Assembly: GCA_035610365.1 (NCBI GenBank)
Contig: CM069436.1
Location: 3,896,937-3,960,936, forward strand
DNA from: Aquatica leii
Taxonomy: Eukaryota > Arthropoda > Insecta > Coleoptera > Lampyridae
DNA length: 64,000 bases
Reading direction: 5' to 3'
The position numbers and the translations under genes were made by a program. This document shows positions 9,616 through 21,885 of the stretch, in pieces (the stretch's first letter is position 1; the number at the start of each line of letters is the position of its first letter). The notes below the pieces were generated by a model, which saw only the letters and a list, made by a program, of their open reading frames with translations, was not told where the DNA came from and did not search any database.

Positions 9616-11597
9616 GTAAGTAATAGTTTATTTTTATGTAAAATTTTGGAAATTTTAATGATATTTTGACAAATCGTCGCATTTGGCTCGTAGCCAAATC
9701 TATTATGGTTTATTAAATTAAATTGTCAAAAGATATTAACTAAGCAAACATTGCAATGTAAATGGAATTTCGCGATTTGCTCAGTTCGATATTGTCAATT
9801 ATGTCTTCTTTCGTATATTTGTCTACAGGTGTGAAACAAATTCGATTTCGTTAACCTTATTGACACATGCACAGTGCCGAATGTGCAAATCCAAGATTTC
9901 CAACACTATAAAATTCAATTTAACTATTCTAAAGCAATATTCTATCGTGCGATTTTGCGAATATACAAAATAATTAATAATCAAATATATTTGAGCTATA
10001 TCAGAACGCATTTTTCATTATAGTTAAATCCTGAAATGATGAAATAAAATAAAATCGAAAAATACGCTTACATAGCACCAGTACCAACAAAAACCTTTCC
10101 TTGGTTAGATCTACGATTATACAAAAAGATGTGTAAAATACTTTTAAAAAAATATAGAAAAAAAGGGTTGATGTTACAAAAATACTTGCTAAAAATCAGT
10201 CGCACGAGAAAACTGCACAAAAAAGTAACAAAACGCACGAAACAATAAAGCGCTTAAAAGATAAATGCAAACAATTAGAAAAATAAATAATTTATGCGCA
10301 AACAACAATAAATTTTAATTGCCGAAACAAACTGTAAAATACTGCATATTAATTAATAAATTGTTCATGATTTGAATTTAATCTTAACTTAACGAAAATT
10401 ATGTATTCTTCAGCAAGACTTAATGAAGCTGCTTAATTTATAACCCCAAAATTTCAGCATACGTTCAACCGAACTAATTAATTCGATTCTTTAAACGTAT
10501 AACCCTAATTAATAGTTAAACGTAATTCGCGAATTTAAAAAAAAACAATAAAATTTGAAATACGCAAAGAATGCTGGCGAAGAATTTATATTTATACATA
10601 AAATTTAATGAAATAGTTTCAAGTATTTCAACAATGCGTGCGATTAAGTTAAACTTTTGCATAATGAAATCAGTTTCAACCCCTATCAAAAATAAATCGA
10701 TAATTTCAAAATTCTAATGTTTACAAAGGGATTAATTAAAATTCCTACAGTCTGGATATTGTCGTAGTGGAACTGACAAAAAAAGATCTTGTAAATCATC
10801 CACGAACAAAAATTAAATCTGATAAGAGAAAAAAAGTGGTAGAGTCGAGTTTGCATAAAAGATTATCTAAGAATGGGTTTCGGCATTGCAAGAAGCTTCA
10901 ACGGTGAGAATTCATCCCTTACTAGTATTTCAAAGTTCAAACCTAAATTCCCTAAAATACTGAATTCCGAAACCATTTCATATGTACTACTATCGTAAAC
11001 TGTCGCCAATATCTGTCGATATAACATTCAACAAAATGGCCCCTAATTAAATAACAATATTTAATTTAGTTGCACAAATTATTTTTTTAATTGTAAAAAA
11101 TCAGAAAAAATTGAAAGAGAATCAGACTTCTCGAAAATATCTAAAGCATTTTTTTTCGCCCAAGAATTGCACTATTACAATATATTTAAAATTTATTTGA
11201 TTACGTGTTTTCCTTCTCTTAAGAACTGTCCATGTGACTTTTACCCTAATAAAAGTAATAAAAAAATACCGTTATAGTATGCTGGCGTGGTGTAATTTGA
11301 TTCGCAAAGATTCGCTTTGTTTATTTTTGTGACGACTCTTTTCGTGTTTTATTATAACTCATATCGTAAAAAAACAGTGTTAAATATATAAGGTGCAGAG
11401 ATACATGAAATAGGATTTTTTTCCCGAGAAAAATGTTTCGTTGACGTATACTTATATCAAATATTCAGTATGCAGACACTTCTATTATGCATTAAAATAT
11501 TTTTGGTTTTTCTTTTACATGCGTTTGTTATTTAGAAAGACAAGATACAAATAACTAAAACAGAGATTGATTTCAATAAATCAATACCTTTCTAATA
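9616..11597. other. AT-rich non-coding sequence
   Basis: Nearly 2 kb without a plausible ORF or alignable repeat. If the exon at 9450-9615 is real this would be intron. Confidence 0.5.
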
Positions 11598-11614
11598 TAC
11601 TGGGTGGCCCAACG

Positions 11615-12325
11615 AATACTTTATAGAGCGGTTTGTGGATTTTAAGAAACACAAAAACACGTTAATTTTTATATTAAGGGAGGCAGCTTTTGCAATAAAT
11701 TTAACCCCTAAACAGTCTCAGCGCTTAGCGCTGTGATAACATCTAAAATTTAAATAGGGATGATACACTAATACCTGAATTCTGTTTTATTAATTTTTAA
11801 CAAAAAAATTGAATTAGCAAAGAGAGGAAATAAAGGATGAGTTTAAGGCATTTAAAAACTAAGAAAAACTTGGACTAGTCAATTGTAGTTTTATAAGAGA
11901 CTGCCATTTGTCAGCACTGTAAGTTTTGCCCCTAAAGTAAAATGCGAACAATTAAATAAAAATAAGGATTAATTTTTTCCCATGTACGAATAAAAGAATT
12001 TTATGCAAAATACAATTTTAATTGAAGTAAAACTACAATTGACCCGTCCGAAATTTTTTTAGTTTTTAAAAGCTTTACACTTATTCCTTATTTCGTGTTT
12101 TTTAAACTTCAAATGTTTTGTTAAAAATATAAGATAACTAGTGCACTGAATTCAGAGAAGAAAGACATTTCAAATGAGTTATCACTATTTAAATTTTAGA
12201 AGTTATCATCACGGCGCCAAGGAGGAAACTCTTTAGGGGCGAAATTTATGGCAAAAGTTGTCCCTCTTAATATAAAAATTGACGTATTTTTAAGATTCGT
12301 GAAGTTAATAAAACACTTTGAAAAC
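11615..12325. repeat. Long inverted repeat (foldback), arms about 285 bp
   Basis: The left arm (about 11615-11895) and the right arm (about 12028-12320) are reverse complements. Matching landmarks are TTAATTTTTATATTAAG, CTTTTGC.ATAAATTT, TCTAAAATTTAAATAG, TTTTTAAC and TCAATTGTAGTTTTA, in order in the left arm and inverted in the right. The spacer is about 130 bp. The arms have diverged by small indels. A GGGTGGCCCAACGAAT sequence at about 11602 lies just outside on the left only. Confidence 0.85.
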
Positions 12326-12349
12326 TAATTCTGAAAATTAGTAAAGAAT

Positions 12350-14640
12350 TAGTGCTTCACGAACTCTTTTGACCCACGGATCCCTTTTCATAGTAAAAGC
12401 TTGCCCACGGACCCCTGAGTGGAAAAAACTACAAAATGCATAATAGAAAATTACAAATGTAACTTTGATGTCTTGAAGAGTATGAATGAATGAATGATGA
12501 CGTAAAAATAAAATATAAATAAAACATTTTGTTGAAGAAGTATTTTTTGAAATCATAACTTTTGTTTTAAAATACAAAAAAAAATTAATGTCTTTATGTC
12601 CGGCTCAATGTTTGTGAGTAGCAACCGCAAATCCTCACGAGTACTAATTTCTAGTCGGTTTCATTTTTTTGTAATGAGGCTCATAACGGCACTGAATCCA
12701 CGTTTTACCAAATAAGAAGATGGAAAAGCATTCAACAGCTTCTGTACAATAACCCATGACCTTAGATATAAAATTTGCTTCTGCTTTTGTAACTAGAAGT
12801 TGTCGTATCTTTGTTTAAACATTCATTTCAGCTCGTTACAAGCTTTTGATTTTACGAACCTTGCACGGCCAACTCACAATAGTCGGAGATAGGGGAGGTT
12901 CACAGAAAACACAGAAAATATGCTTAAGGGCGCCAGAGTTGATCCAAAGTAACACTTCTGTCTCGCTCACGACAGACGGTCCAAACTTGTAACTCAATTG
13001 AAGGTTCGTAATCCTTATACTCGGCTGTTCGAGTAGCCCAAAATTAGTTCGTAGATAACAATAACCACAGGAGAGAGAGAGAAAACTAACAAAAGAGCTT
13101 AACAATTTTAATCACTTTAAGATGTGAATGGCAAACATTAACAAGAATATATGAATTTTATACATTCATCCGTACTTGTAAGATTTTTTTGAAATATAAT
13201 TAACAAATATCACAGCTTGCTTTAGTAGCGCAGTAACTTGACAAATATACGCTAAATGCGCCAACCTTAAATACTAAAATGACTAACAATCTGCATTAAC
13301 AAGTAGAGGAGACTTTGATTTAGTAATCACATAAAATTTACTAGATTATATCGCAATTCTCATACATGAATGCCTGTAGTATCGGCAACACACACTACAT
13401 ATGAAAATTATGTTGAAAAGGACAGCACCGAAAGTCCCAGAATAAATATGTTTTCCCTCACAGCATGCGATACAGTTATGAAATGTTTAAGATTACCTTA
13501 TTGGTATATAAGCAATAACGTAGTTACGATCATTAACATTAAATATCATTCTGTGAATAAACTTTCGTGATCTCGATATAAAAGTCAAACAAGTAACTCA
13601 CCCCAAAATCCAGTTTCCACTTTCACGTAGAAAACGTTTTCTCGTCAGTGGCCTGTAATAAATAGTGAAAAGCAAATCGGATCACAATCTAGTTCACACA
13701 GAACAAAAGCTAAAAGAAATAGTATTAATAAGTCATTAAATGTTATAAAAAAAACCGCTATATCGTGTACTGTAAGGACTAATCTTAACACAGGTGGCTG
13801 ATAACACAATCGACTAATACACAGGTAGTAACATCTCCCACGGTAAGGCTTATCGAGACCTCGTTTTCGTGGCGTAGAAACCGCCTTCCAAAAGCGTATG
13901 TGTGCGGTAACGTTATTTCTTAGTAAGAATTACTATTCACCATTCCTTTATTGAAAACGTACATGTGCTCGAATCGGATAGAAAATGGCTGTTAAATTAA
14001 AGAGGAATTACGAACGAATTTTAATAAAACGACAGCAATTATCTTACCCTGTGACGACTCAAATATTTTATGCACGTAATGTAATAATTACAATTTGATT
14101 TCCATTATTCCGGATGGTGTTGGAATAAAATTACTTAAGACGCACCGACCATTTTAGACAATCCACAGCTTTGAAAGTTTGTCGTAAAAATGACAGTCGC
14201 GAGCAAAAATCGGTAGAGGGCGTCAAAACCGGAATCTAATTTCAATTCAATATACAGAGTCGTCCGTAATGAAAATTTCGTACGTAACAAGCTCCTCATT
14301 TGTGGATAATTCAATAAGTTGCTCCTATACTAGTATGAATTCATCTGTATTCAGCTCTGAGTTTGACTACTTGCAAAGGGGTTCAACGCCCAGTCGACAA
14401 TATCCGAGTGAAGAATGTCTTTAAATATTTGGTTAAATTCCGAATGAAGCCCCGTTAAGTGTTGACAATAAGTAAAGAAATCTTCATCTCTATTTTGCAA
14501 TGTTGAAAGATTTGGAAATTAAGAACATTCTCGTTTTCCCAAGTTTTGTTTGTACAGCACAAATTTTGCAACAAACGCAGATATTACACTTTTAGAATTT
14601 AGAAACTTTTTATTATAAAACTTCGCCTTCTGCAAGATTT
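12350..14640 (-). pseudogene. hAT transposase (ZBED-like), C-terminal part, split by a solo LTR
   Basis: Two blocks on the minus strand are the C-terminal third of one hAT transposase. Block 1 (about 14600-14290) reads FVAKFVLYKQNLGKRE, LQNRDEDFFTYCQHLTGLHSEF and QLIELSTNEE. Block 2 (12833-12580) reads LQKQKQILYLRSWVIVQKL, NAFPSSYLVKRGFSAV and NRLEISTREDLRLLLTNIEPDI, the hAT dimerisation region. The LTR at 12834-14289 interrupts the gene between E-E and L-K. At the right boundary, AGTGCTTCACGAAC (12351) with nearby ACCCACGGATCCC resembles hAT 3' termini. Stops occur in FQ*, NF* and KK*NR. The N-terminal half is missing. Confidence 0.88.
12834..14289 (-). mobile_element. Solo LTR copy 2, target duplication AGCT, inside hAT gene
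   Basis: The 1,456-bp repeat lies in inverse orientation to most family members. Its termini are CGTTAC (12834, one change from TGTTAC) and GTAACA (14289), and it is flanked by AGCT at 12830-12833 and 14290-14293, a 4-bp target duplication. The family boxes are present in reverse: GGTTCGTAA/GCACGGCC, GGCGCC, TTACGAACC, the exon-like module with GTGAGT near 13590, GACGCCCTCTACCG, and GTACGAAATTTTC at the end. There is no coding capacity. TG...CA termini with a 4-bp duplication fit an LTR left after recombination of a retrotransposon. Confidence 0.9.
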
Positions 14641-16079
14641 TCCGTTTCGGTGTGCATTTCAAAACCTTGATTCGTATTTTCAGCCAGAAATTCCTTTTCA
14701 GATTGAATCATTATCTTTTACGCCTTCTTCCATGTTGTCAGTGTATTTTTAAGTTTTTTTGTGTGAAAGGAACAGATATGGTATGTTTTAACTGTAATTT
14801 GGACTGAAACGAATACTTTTTTTTTACAAATCTCTTATCTGCCTTAATAGTGATATATGTATATTGCTTTATTGTAAGCAATTCCCAAGTAACAAAGTGG
14901 TTTTATAATTCTTTTCAATTTTATTGTAGTTATGTTGTTGCTCTCTAAATGTAAAATGGTTCTATTAAAGTTATCTGGAAGATTATTTTGTTTTTTATTA
15001 TTTAAATCGATGTTTAGAACGTTCTTACAACAAAATTATAAAACTGCTTATGAAATAAGTATAAAAGTGTTTTTAAACGTTTATATAATATTCGTTATAA
15101 GAGATTCACCCCTTACAAATATTAATTGATTTATAATAGCTATGTAGCTTTGTCATTATCACTTTAGAACTGTTTTATAAAACTGTTTTAATAAAGTATG
15201 TGACTACGTTATATAATTGTTGTATTAGTAATATTATATAACAATTTTGCTTTCTGCATCAGATTACTCACAACGAAAGTTCCAATATAACGGTTAATTA
15301 AAAGGACACAAAGCCTCAGTTATAAAAATAAGAGAAAAGCAGTTATAGAGCAATACTACTATTAAAGCGCAAAATTATTGTGTTAAATATAGTTATAACA
15401 CAATTCGGATATGCTGGCGTAATAGAAAACCACCTGATTTGCCAGCATATCTACAACCGTTTGTCGAAGAAGCTAAAATAATTATTTCAGAAGAATTAAT
15501 AATGAATGGATCGCAGCTTATTGTTAAGTTACGCTGCTTTATATGTGATTCGCCTGCTCGACCATTTTTATTAACTTTTTATTATTGAATACGCGATTAA
15601 AAATTCATCAAAATATAATCACATTTGTAAAATACGATGCTGTCGTGTTAACTTTTACATAAACTAAGGTAATTAAATTTGAACGTTTTATAAGTTCTCT
15701 ATTGCGGGCAATTATAGTTGTCAGTAAATAAAGATGCAATAAACACAATTTTATTCACATGTAGTATCATTTATCCACGGCCATAATCCGAAGATATACA
15801 TAATATAAAAAAACCACATAAAACGTAATTTACGTAAATTTCATTTCCTTATTCTTATTTTTATCATCTCCTACCTTACCGGCTTTAAGACGTTGTCGCG
15901 TCTTGCGCGCGGTTGCCAGCTTGTGCATAAAATCTTACAACAATTTTTTGCCTACACTATATGCATCATAATTGTTGTATAAGAGTAAATTTGGTAATAA
16001 AAATGTTCTATTAAAAAGTGACAATTTTGAAAATGTACTTGCATATATTTACATGGCCGCTATTCTCGTGTAACATAAA
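14641..16079. other. AT-rich non-coding sequence
   Basis: Small palindromes occur near 15200-15250 (TTATATAATTG / CAATTATATAA-like) but no gene is visible. The ORF at 14932-15129 has no recognisable motif. Confidence 0.5.
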
Positions 16080-16790
16080 ATTAACTTATATTTCACTACT
16101 GAAGATTGAACAAAGATCCAACAAGTCTGCAAAAGAAGATCTACTAGACCCTGAAATTATACAAGAAATTTCTAACACCAAGAACAAAGACTACGCTAAC
16201 ACCGCACTATAACAAACCTACGCATCTGTATGGACTACACAAGTAACACAAAAAAAAACATGCCACATTGGCCGATAACCAGCTCTCGTAATGGACCTAC
16301 ATATCAGCTAGCCAAGTTGCTATTACCGACTATACAATCGTTTCAAGACAACGATCCATTCTTTGTCAAGAACTCTAAGCATTTCGTGCTACCGAAAGAG
16401 CTACACAGCATCCAATAAGTCAAAAGCTTATCTGACACGATAAAACGCATAAAACAAAAGTTATAGAATCAATACATCGTTCAAATCATCAACTACCATT
16501 AGAAGTATGATCTCTGACACGAGACCGCATTCCACGTGTGAATGTGGTAGGTCATACCTGGAGAAAACCAGAAGACCCCTAAAACTCAGACTGAAATAAC
16601 ACAGAATTCACGCAGAGAGAGGATCGGGCATCGCACAACACTCCTGGAACGAACAACATAGAATAAAATAAGCTGAGGTGAAGATCATACACAGAGTGGA
16701 ACATTGGTACAAAAGAAAATTCAAAGAAGCAGCAGTCATCAACAACAAGGCCAACCTTTTTTTAATTTTTTGGGCGTTGGCCTACCTCGA
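16080..16790 (+). pseudogene. Penelope-like element remnant with internal deletion
   Basis: Three pieces of a PLE polyprotein lie in order. Around 16280-16415 is the RT palm entrance (SRNGPTYQLAKLLLPTIQ, then DPFFVKNSKHFV). After a deletion of most of the RT, 16535-16600 reads CECGRSYLEKTRRPLKLRLK, the GIY-YIG domain with YIG changed to YLE. Then 16610-16740 reads RGSGIAQHSWNEQHRIK and EHWYKRKFKEAAVI, containing the late catalytic-helix region. Several stops interrupt it. It differs from the other PLEs in the window in its EHWYKRK ending, so it is a separate lineage. Confidence 0.75.
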
Positions 16791-17299
16791 CAGGCTCAAG
16801 TGGCCCAGCACTCGGTCGGTTATGGTAGGCGGCAACACCTTGCGGTTTTCTTCGTCTTACCATAGTCTCGACCCTTACAATAGGTAGAAAAGTATTCTCC
16901 AGTAAACATAATTAAGTAACCAGCTAAAATACCTTAGACACTTCTATAATTGTTCCGAGTGCTATTTCCTACCTACACAAAGTGTAAATATATAAATACA
17001 ATGATATCGACCGACAATTCGAAGTAAATAAATTAATTTAAATAAATACATCAGAGCCGACTAGTGGCTGACTGACTTAATAATATCTTATAACGTTAAG
17101 TTTCACCACAATATTTCCTCTACAGTTCTTCTTTCTTCCTGAGGGTTGAAATAAGATAGGAATTTATTTCGGACCATGCGGTTTCATTTTGTAGCATCAC
17201 CTTTACCATATTCTCTTTGATAATGTAGTGTTTCTTTCTTTTTTTTTAGATACAAAATTTGCACCATGAAACATAATAAAATAGTTTTTGAGTAAATAG
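16791..17299. other. Unassigned sequence with a GC-richer patch
   Basis: 16790-16900 is richer in G and C (GGCTCAAGTGGCCCAGCACTC) and could be the PLE tail. The rest is AT-rich without signals. Confidence 0.35.
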
Positions 17300-17781
17300 T
17301 GTTATATATTTATTAAATACTCACAAGATTTCGAACGTGGTCTAAGTTCTTCTTCAGGTGACAATTAATAAAATGACAATTATAAAACTAAGGTAACTAA
17401 AAAAAACAAATGTTCGAAAAACTTGATAAATGTTGTAAGTTCTTTTAGCTACAGCATTTGCTCGAAGGTCTAAAGAAAAACCATCATTAAAAACTCTAGA
17501 CGTAGCTTATAGTGTGTTTGGTGGATACAGTAAAGATCAGGAAATAACAGGTAACCAGGTGTCAGATAACTCATAACCATTGTCCCTGTTAAAGTTGTTG
17601 GGTACTTTAATAATTTCAATCGCTTCTCTGAGCTTTCTTGAACGCCAGTTTTTGGTTTTAGCAATCGTTATAGTTTTTTCGAAGTTTATGTCATGTAAAG
17701 TGTTTTAGAAGGTTGAAGTAAACAAAAATGTCTTTTGTGTTCTTTAGTCTAATTTCAATAGTTCTACCAGTTTTTCCAATA
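17300..17781 (-). pseudogene. Penelope-like element, GIY-YIG C-terminus and tail
   Basis: On the minus strand the sequence starts abruptly at PYIGKTGRTIEIRLK (17781), which is the second half of a GIY-YIG motif, and continues through frameshifted pieces to KLLKYPTTLTGT (about 17590). It then enters a tail with CTGAAGAAGAACTTAG and CGTTCGAAATCTTGTGAGT (about 17360-17325), a sequence arrangement typical of PLE ends. The 5' part of the endonuclease is replaced by the mariner element, which begins at 17784. Confidence 0.78.
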
Positions 17782-17783
17782 TA

Positions 17784-18982
17784 CGGGGTGCGGCAGAAAA
17801 GTAATGAGACTGATTTTTTAATTTACAAAGTTTTTATTTCTTTCAAACATCGATGTTATCCCCTTCAAAGTAGTTCCCTTGGGCCGATGAAGACGTTGTT
17901 CCCACTGTTCGTAGCAATGCTGTAAGTCTTCAACCGTTATTGTCTTCAGGATGTCAGTTAAAGTCTTTTGGATGTTTTCTAAAGTCCCTAAATGACGGCC
18001 TTTGAGAACATTTTTCAGTTTTGGAAAAAGGAAGAAGTCACAGGGACTGAGGTCAGAGAAATAAGGGAGATGGAGAACCACAAGAATGCCTTTTGAGCTC
18101 AAAAATTCTGTTATGAAGAAGGCTGTGTGACATGGGGCGTTGTCATGATGGAGCAACCATTTCTCTGCAATATTTGGTCTCACGCGAATGACCCTATTTT
18201 CTGAGCCTTTGATTTGATCTTCAATTTGCTCTTGCAAGCTTTATTTGGTCGAGGAGAGTTTGGAGTGTGCCACTCCTCACTTTGCCTCTTGGTCTCAGGA
18301 TCGTATTCAAAAATCCATGTTTCATCACCTGTGATCACATGACTAAAAAAATCTTGCTCATTAGCGATTCTGTCCAAAAAATCAAGACACTTATTTTCTG
18401 GCATTTCCTTCTGCTCAATTGAGAGGTTTTTCGGCACCATTTTGGCACAAACTTTTCGCATATGCAAATGTTCACTTAAAATTTGATGAACGGTAAATCT
18501 GTTCAAATTTAATTGTTCACTCAACATTCGTAACGTTAAACAACGGTCTGATCTCACAAGAGTTCCCACACGTTCGATGTTTTCGTCGGTTTTCGAAGTT
18601 GTCGGCCTCCCTAAACGTTGTTCATCTTCAACATTTTCTCTGCCTTCCAAAAATGCTTTGTGCCAGCGAAACGGGATAAAGAATGCTCCTCATAGGCCTG
18701 TTTTAACTTTTCAAACGTCACACTTGCCGATTCTCCAAGCTTAACACAAAATTTAATGACACAACGTTGCTCCAAATTCCGCTGTTCCATTTTGCGTGAC
18801 GCACAACGAAAACACTAATTCCACTAATCGCACTCTCAAAAATCACGTAGTTAACGGACGGAGTAGAAACTCGAACTGACCTATGGAAGGTGTCTGTGTA
18901 TGCTTTCTCAAAGACAACAGCGCAGGGTTGACAGATCGCTTGCAGTATTGCCAGTCTCATCACTTTTCTTCCACACCTTGCC
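17784..18982 (-). mobile_element. mariner transposon
   Basis: Terminal inverted repeats of about 29 bp share the core AGAAAAGT.ATGAGACTG; the outer bases are CGGGGTGCGGC at the left (17784) and CAAGGTGTGGA at the right (complement of 18982). TA precedes the left end at 17782-17783; the right TA is not preserved. The length of 1.2 kb is normal for mariner minus the internal deletion. The element sits against the broken endonuclease of a PLE remnant. Confidence 0.9.
17818..18790 (-). pseudogene. mariner transposase, frameshifted and internally deleted
   Basis: The start is the ATG at 18788-18790 (MEQRNLEQRCVIKFCVKLG), the usual helix-turn-helix N-terminus. A one-base loss near 18668 shifts the frame before FLEGRENVEDEQRLGRPTTS. 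The catalytic domain keeps all three aspartates: ITGDETWI, HHDNAPCH and LSPCDFFLFPKLK. The spacing between the second and third is 34 residues, the mariner DD34D signature. About 40 codons between KLKIKS and RVIRVRPN are deleted near 18200, with a second frame change. The protein ends FERNKNFVN and stop 17818-17820. It cannot be active; its family (SETMAR/irritans-like relatives) is clear. Confidence 0.93.
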
Positions 18983-19176
18983 ACAAGCGCATGGATCTTG
19001 ATACACTTGACGGTGGAATTTTATCTTTTACCGGATTCAACCATTTTTAATTTTCGTGGTAGTATCATAAGTAATGTAGAACAGCAAAATTGTGAGTTTT
19101 TAATAAATATTTTACACCATTTGCCCAAAAACTATTTTATTAGTGTTTCTTGGGCATCATCGAATTCTTTGTCACA

Positions 19177-19342
19177 TTCAATTCGCGAGTATGAAAATTT
19201 CTCTTCAAGTATAAAATTCGTCCTGAGAATTCCCTATTCTTTCGAAATTGTCAAACTTTAGACAGCATATTTAACGGCACTTCCTGTAAGACCCTCTACG
19301 AGTTCTGTACTTTTACGCCCGGGGCAACTTTCTCCTTCGATA
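19177..19342 (+). repeat. 165-bp direct repeat, left copy
   Basis: From TTCAATTCGCGAGTATGA to CGGGGCAACTTTCTCC. It matches 21886-22054 in the same orientation, including the words CTCTTCAAGTAT, GTCCTGAGAATTCCCT and AACGGCACTTCCTGTAAGAC. Together the two copies flank the integrase fragment and the T-rich tract. Confidence 0.85.
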
Positions 19343-19990
19343 TCTATTTCTAAATATAATAATCGTGTTCGTTGTACTTCTAAAGATGCTATAGCTTTAC
19401 GTTTAGCATCTTCTCTTTCTAATTTGTCGACCAATGGTACAACCAGTTAGTGGGTGCGGTATGAGCGTCTCCTTGCCGATTTTATTGTTGGTTAGTGGTT
19501 AAAGGTTTTCTGTGGAAACAAATACGGGTTTCTTCCGGCGATAAGCGTTTGTGGAAGCTGGTCGTTCCCAACGACCAACGTAAGCCAATCATTCACGATC
19601 ATCACGTACACTCCACTTCTGGGCATCGTAGTGTCGCCAAGACGTTACTTTTTCTTCGGTGTCGTTTTTATTGGCCTCATATGAGACCTAAAGTGGCAGA
19701 GTAAGTTCGCTATTGTCCCGTCTGTCGGTCGCAGAAAGCGCTTAGTTTAGATCAACAATTGGAGCGTGTTACTGCTGGCTCTATATCGTCTAGTCCGTCT
19801 GGACTAGATCAACAAACTTCTGCTACTATTTCTAAAGGTCGTAGCTGTTCTACGGAAGCGAAAGCTAGTTCTCTCTCATCAACACCGTTTCGTTTCGACA
19901 TTTCTGGTTGTGCTTCATTACGTCCTTCTATTAACCGTTCCCTTCTTTTTCACCGGCGTCGCAAGCGTTGTAAGTTCTAATCTGTTTTGT
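19343..19990 (+). pseudogene. Ty3/gypsy-type integrase zinc-binding domain fragment
   Basis: Around 19540-19730 the translation reads LWKLVVPNDQRKPIIHD, HHVHSTSGHRSVAKT, CRFYWPHMRPKVAE and, after a TAA, VRYCPVCRSQK. This is the H-H-C-C zinc finger at the N-terminus of a retrotransposon integrase, which binds the element DNA ends. The catalytic DDE core should follow but does not. Instead an open frame of about 75 serine-rich codons runs to 19980 without recognisable motif. Upstream (19380-19500) the frame is open but unassigned. No RT, protease or gag was found nearby, so this is a fragment. Confidence 0.8.
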
Positions 19991-21860
19991 TTCGCTTTAA
20001 GACTACGACTTTTGGCCATTCTTCTGGTTCTCGTTTGTAGACTTTTTGGTTTGGTTCTTTGACTATGTTGACGGTATTTTGTTGGCTATAGTTGGGATGC
20101 TACCCAATTGTTTTCTCCAGTTTGCTGTAGTAAATTTCTGTTTTTCTTAAGTTTCTAATCAATTTCTTTGGGTTGTTTTTATCTTTCTTCGCGACAGACT
20201 ACCTTTCTATTTGTATATAGTTATACCCGTTAGTCGGCCATTTTGAGATTGGTAAGTCACTAGTAGGACTCTCACTTTGGTTTTAGTTTAGGTTTTTTTT
20301 CTTTGTTGGGTTTCTTATTCCGCTTGTCGGCATTTAAGTCTTGGAGTAAACTTTCCAATTTGGGGACAGCAATTGGTACGCTCTTGTTCTATGACTAACT
20401 TTTCTCCTCTCTTTCTTTTTCTTTATTATTTTGGGCGGTTGGATGGGCACCGTAGGGTGGTATATCGTTTCGTTCTTTTACGGGGTGAAGAACGAATCAG
20501 GCATAAACATCTAGCCTTATCTTTCTCCGTCTCTCTCTATTTCTTATCTTTTGTACTTTACATTTCTTTCTTTTGGGCCTATCTATCTTTTCTATGTGCC
20601 AACCATTTTTCTTTATTTTTTTATCTTTTTTTAAGGTTCACTTCTTGGGTGGTTAGTTGGGCATAGAAACCTCTAAGTTTATCTTTCTCCGACTGTCTCT
20701 TTTCTTCCTTTCTATTACTTTTTTTCTTTTGCTTTTGAAGGTTCGCCTTTAGTGCAATTATCTCTTTTGTTTTTTTTTCTTCTAGCTTGGTTTGTTGCTT
20801 TACTTATGACTGGTCCTCATATCATAGCTGTATGATCTAAAGACTATAAATGATTATTATTATTAATACTTTCTTTTTTTTTAGTAACTTCTTTCTTTAG
20901 TGTTCACGCACCTATGTTCTTTTCTTTTCTTTCTCAGTTACTTCTCTTGCTCGATTGGGTTTAGTAAGTTTTTGTTTTATTGGGTTTGGTTTGGAGCTTG
21001 GAATAGACTGCAACGTCGCTTCTTGTACTACTTCTTATCCTTTCTTTCTTTTGGTTTTGTTTTGAGTTACGTGGTTTGGATTTTTCGTGGATTGGCACTC
21101 ATTTAGTGTTTAGCTTTTTGATGACTTTGTTGTTGTGCCTCTTGGATTACTGATTTTTTTTCTCTGACTTTTTGGTAGTCCGACTTGTGTCGACTTTTAA
21201 TCAGAATCTTCTTTTTGCTGAGATTTGTTCGTTGGTTTTCTTTGCTTAGATCTTTAGGGTCTGTTTGGTTTTTTTGGTGGAAAAATCTCAAATCGTCTGT
21301 TGACGACTTTTTGGACACAATTGCATTAGTTTTTCTTTCTGACTTATCTTCTAAATCCGCGCATCACAATTCAACATCTGCTAGATACTTGGTTTTTCTT
21401 TTACTTCTTTAGTTTAGTTCGCTTTAGGGACTTATATTTAGGGTTGGATTTGTGTTCGTGGGTTCGGGTTTCAAGGGATTTTAGGCCGTTGTACTTGACT
21501 ATGGTCTAAACTTATACTTCTACTTTTTCTCTTAGTTTGCGTAGAATTGTCCGTCAGTGAGGTCTAGGGGACTGCGTTGTTATCTTGCTGTATAGCGTAA
21601 CGACTGATGTCGACTCTGATACTTCTCTTCTGTTGGTTGGAGTTTTGGTTCTTTGGAGTATCATTCCGCTTCATGTGACTTTTGGACACATCTGGTTGAT
21701 GATGCTTAGCAAATTGGAAAAGCCTCTTTCATTAGATTTTTTCATGGGTTGGGTTTGGGTTTGTTTTAGATTTCAGGGTTTAGTCCTTGGCGTATGCCTA
21801 AATTACTATTCTTGACTTTAGCTAGTGTCCACTTCCCAGGTTTTTAAGTTGCTGGGGAGG
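19991..21860. other. 1.9-kb tract with strong T/C bias on the + strand
   Basis: Long runs of T with interspersed C and G and few A (for example TTTCTTTTTCTTTATT and CTTTCTCCGTCTCTC). Read on the minus strand it is A-rich with lysine-rich ORFs of up to about 70 codons (such as 21103-21318) that show no motif. It lies between the integrase fragment and the right copy of the direct repeat, so it probably belongs to the same insertion. Confidence 0.6.
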
Positions 21861-21885
21861 AATTTGTTATGTTAAAAATTAGTAG

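Noticed and set aside
21103-21318. Lysine-rich 71-residue minus-strand ORF
   Set aside because: It lies in the T/C-biased tract, where any complement frame is rich in K, E and R codons; no motif.
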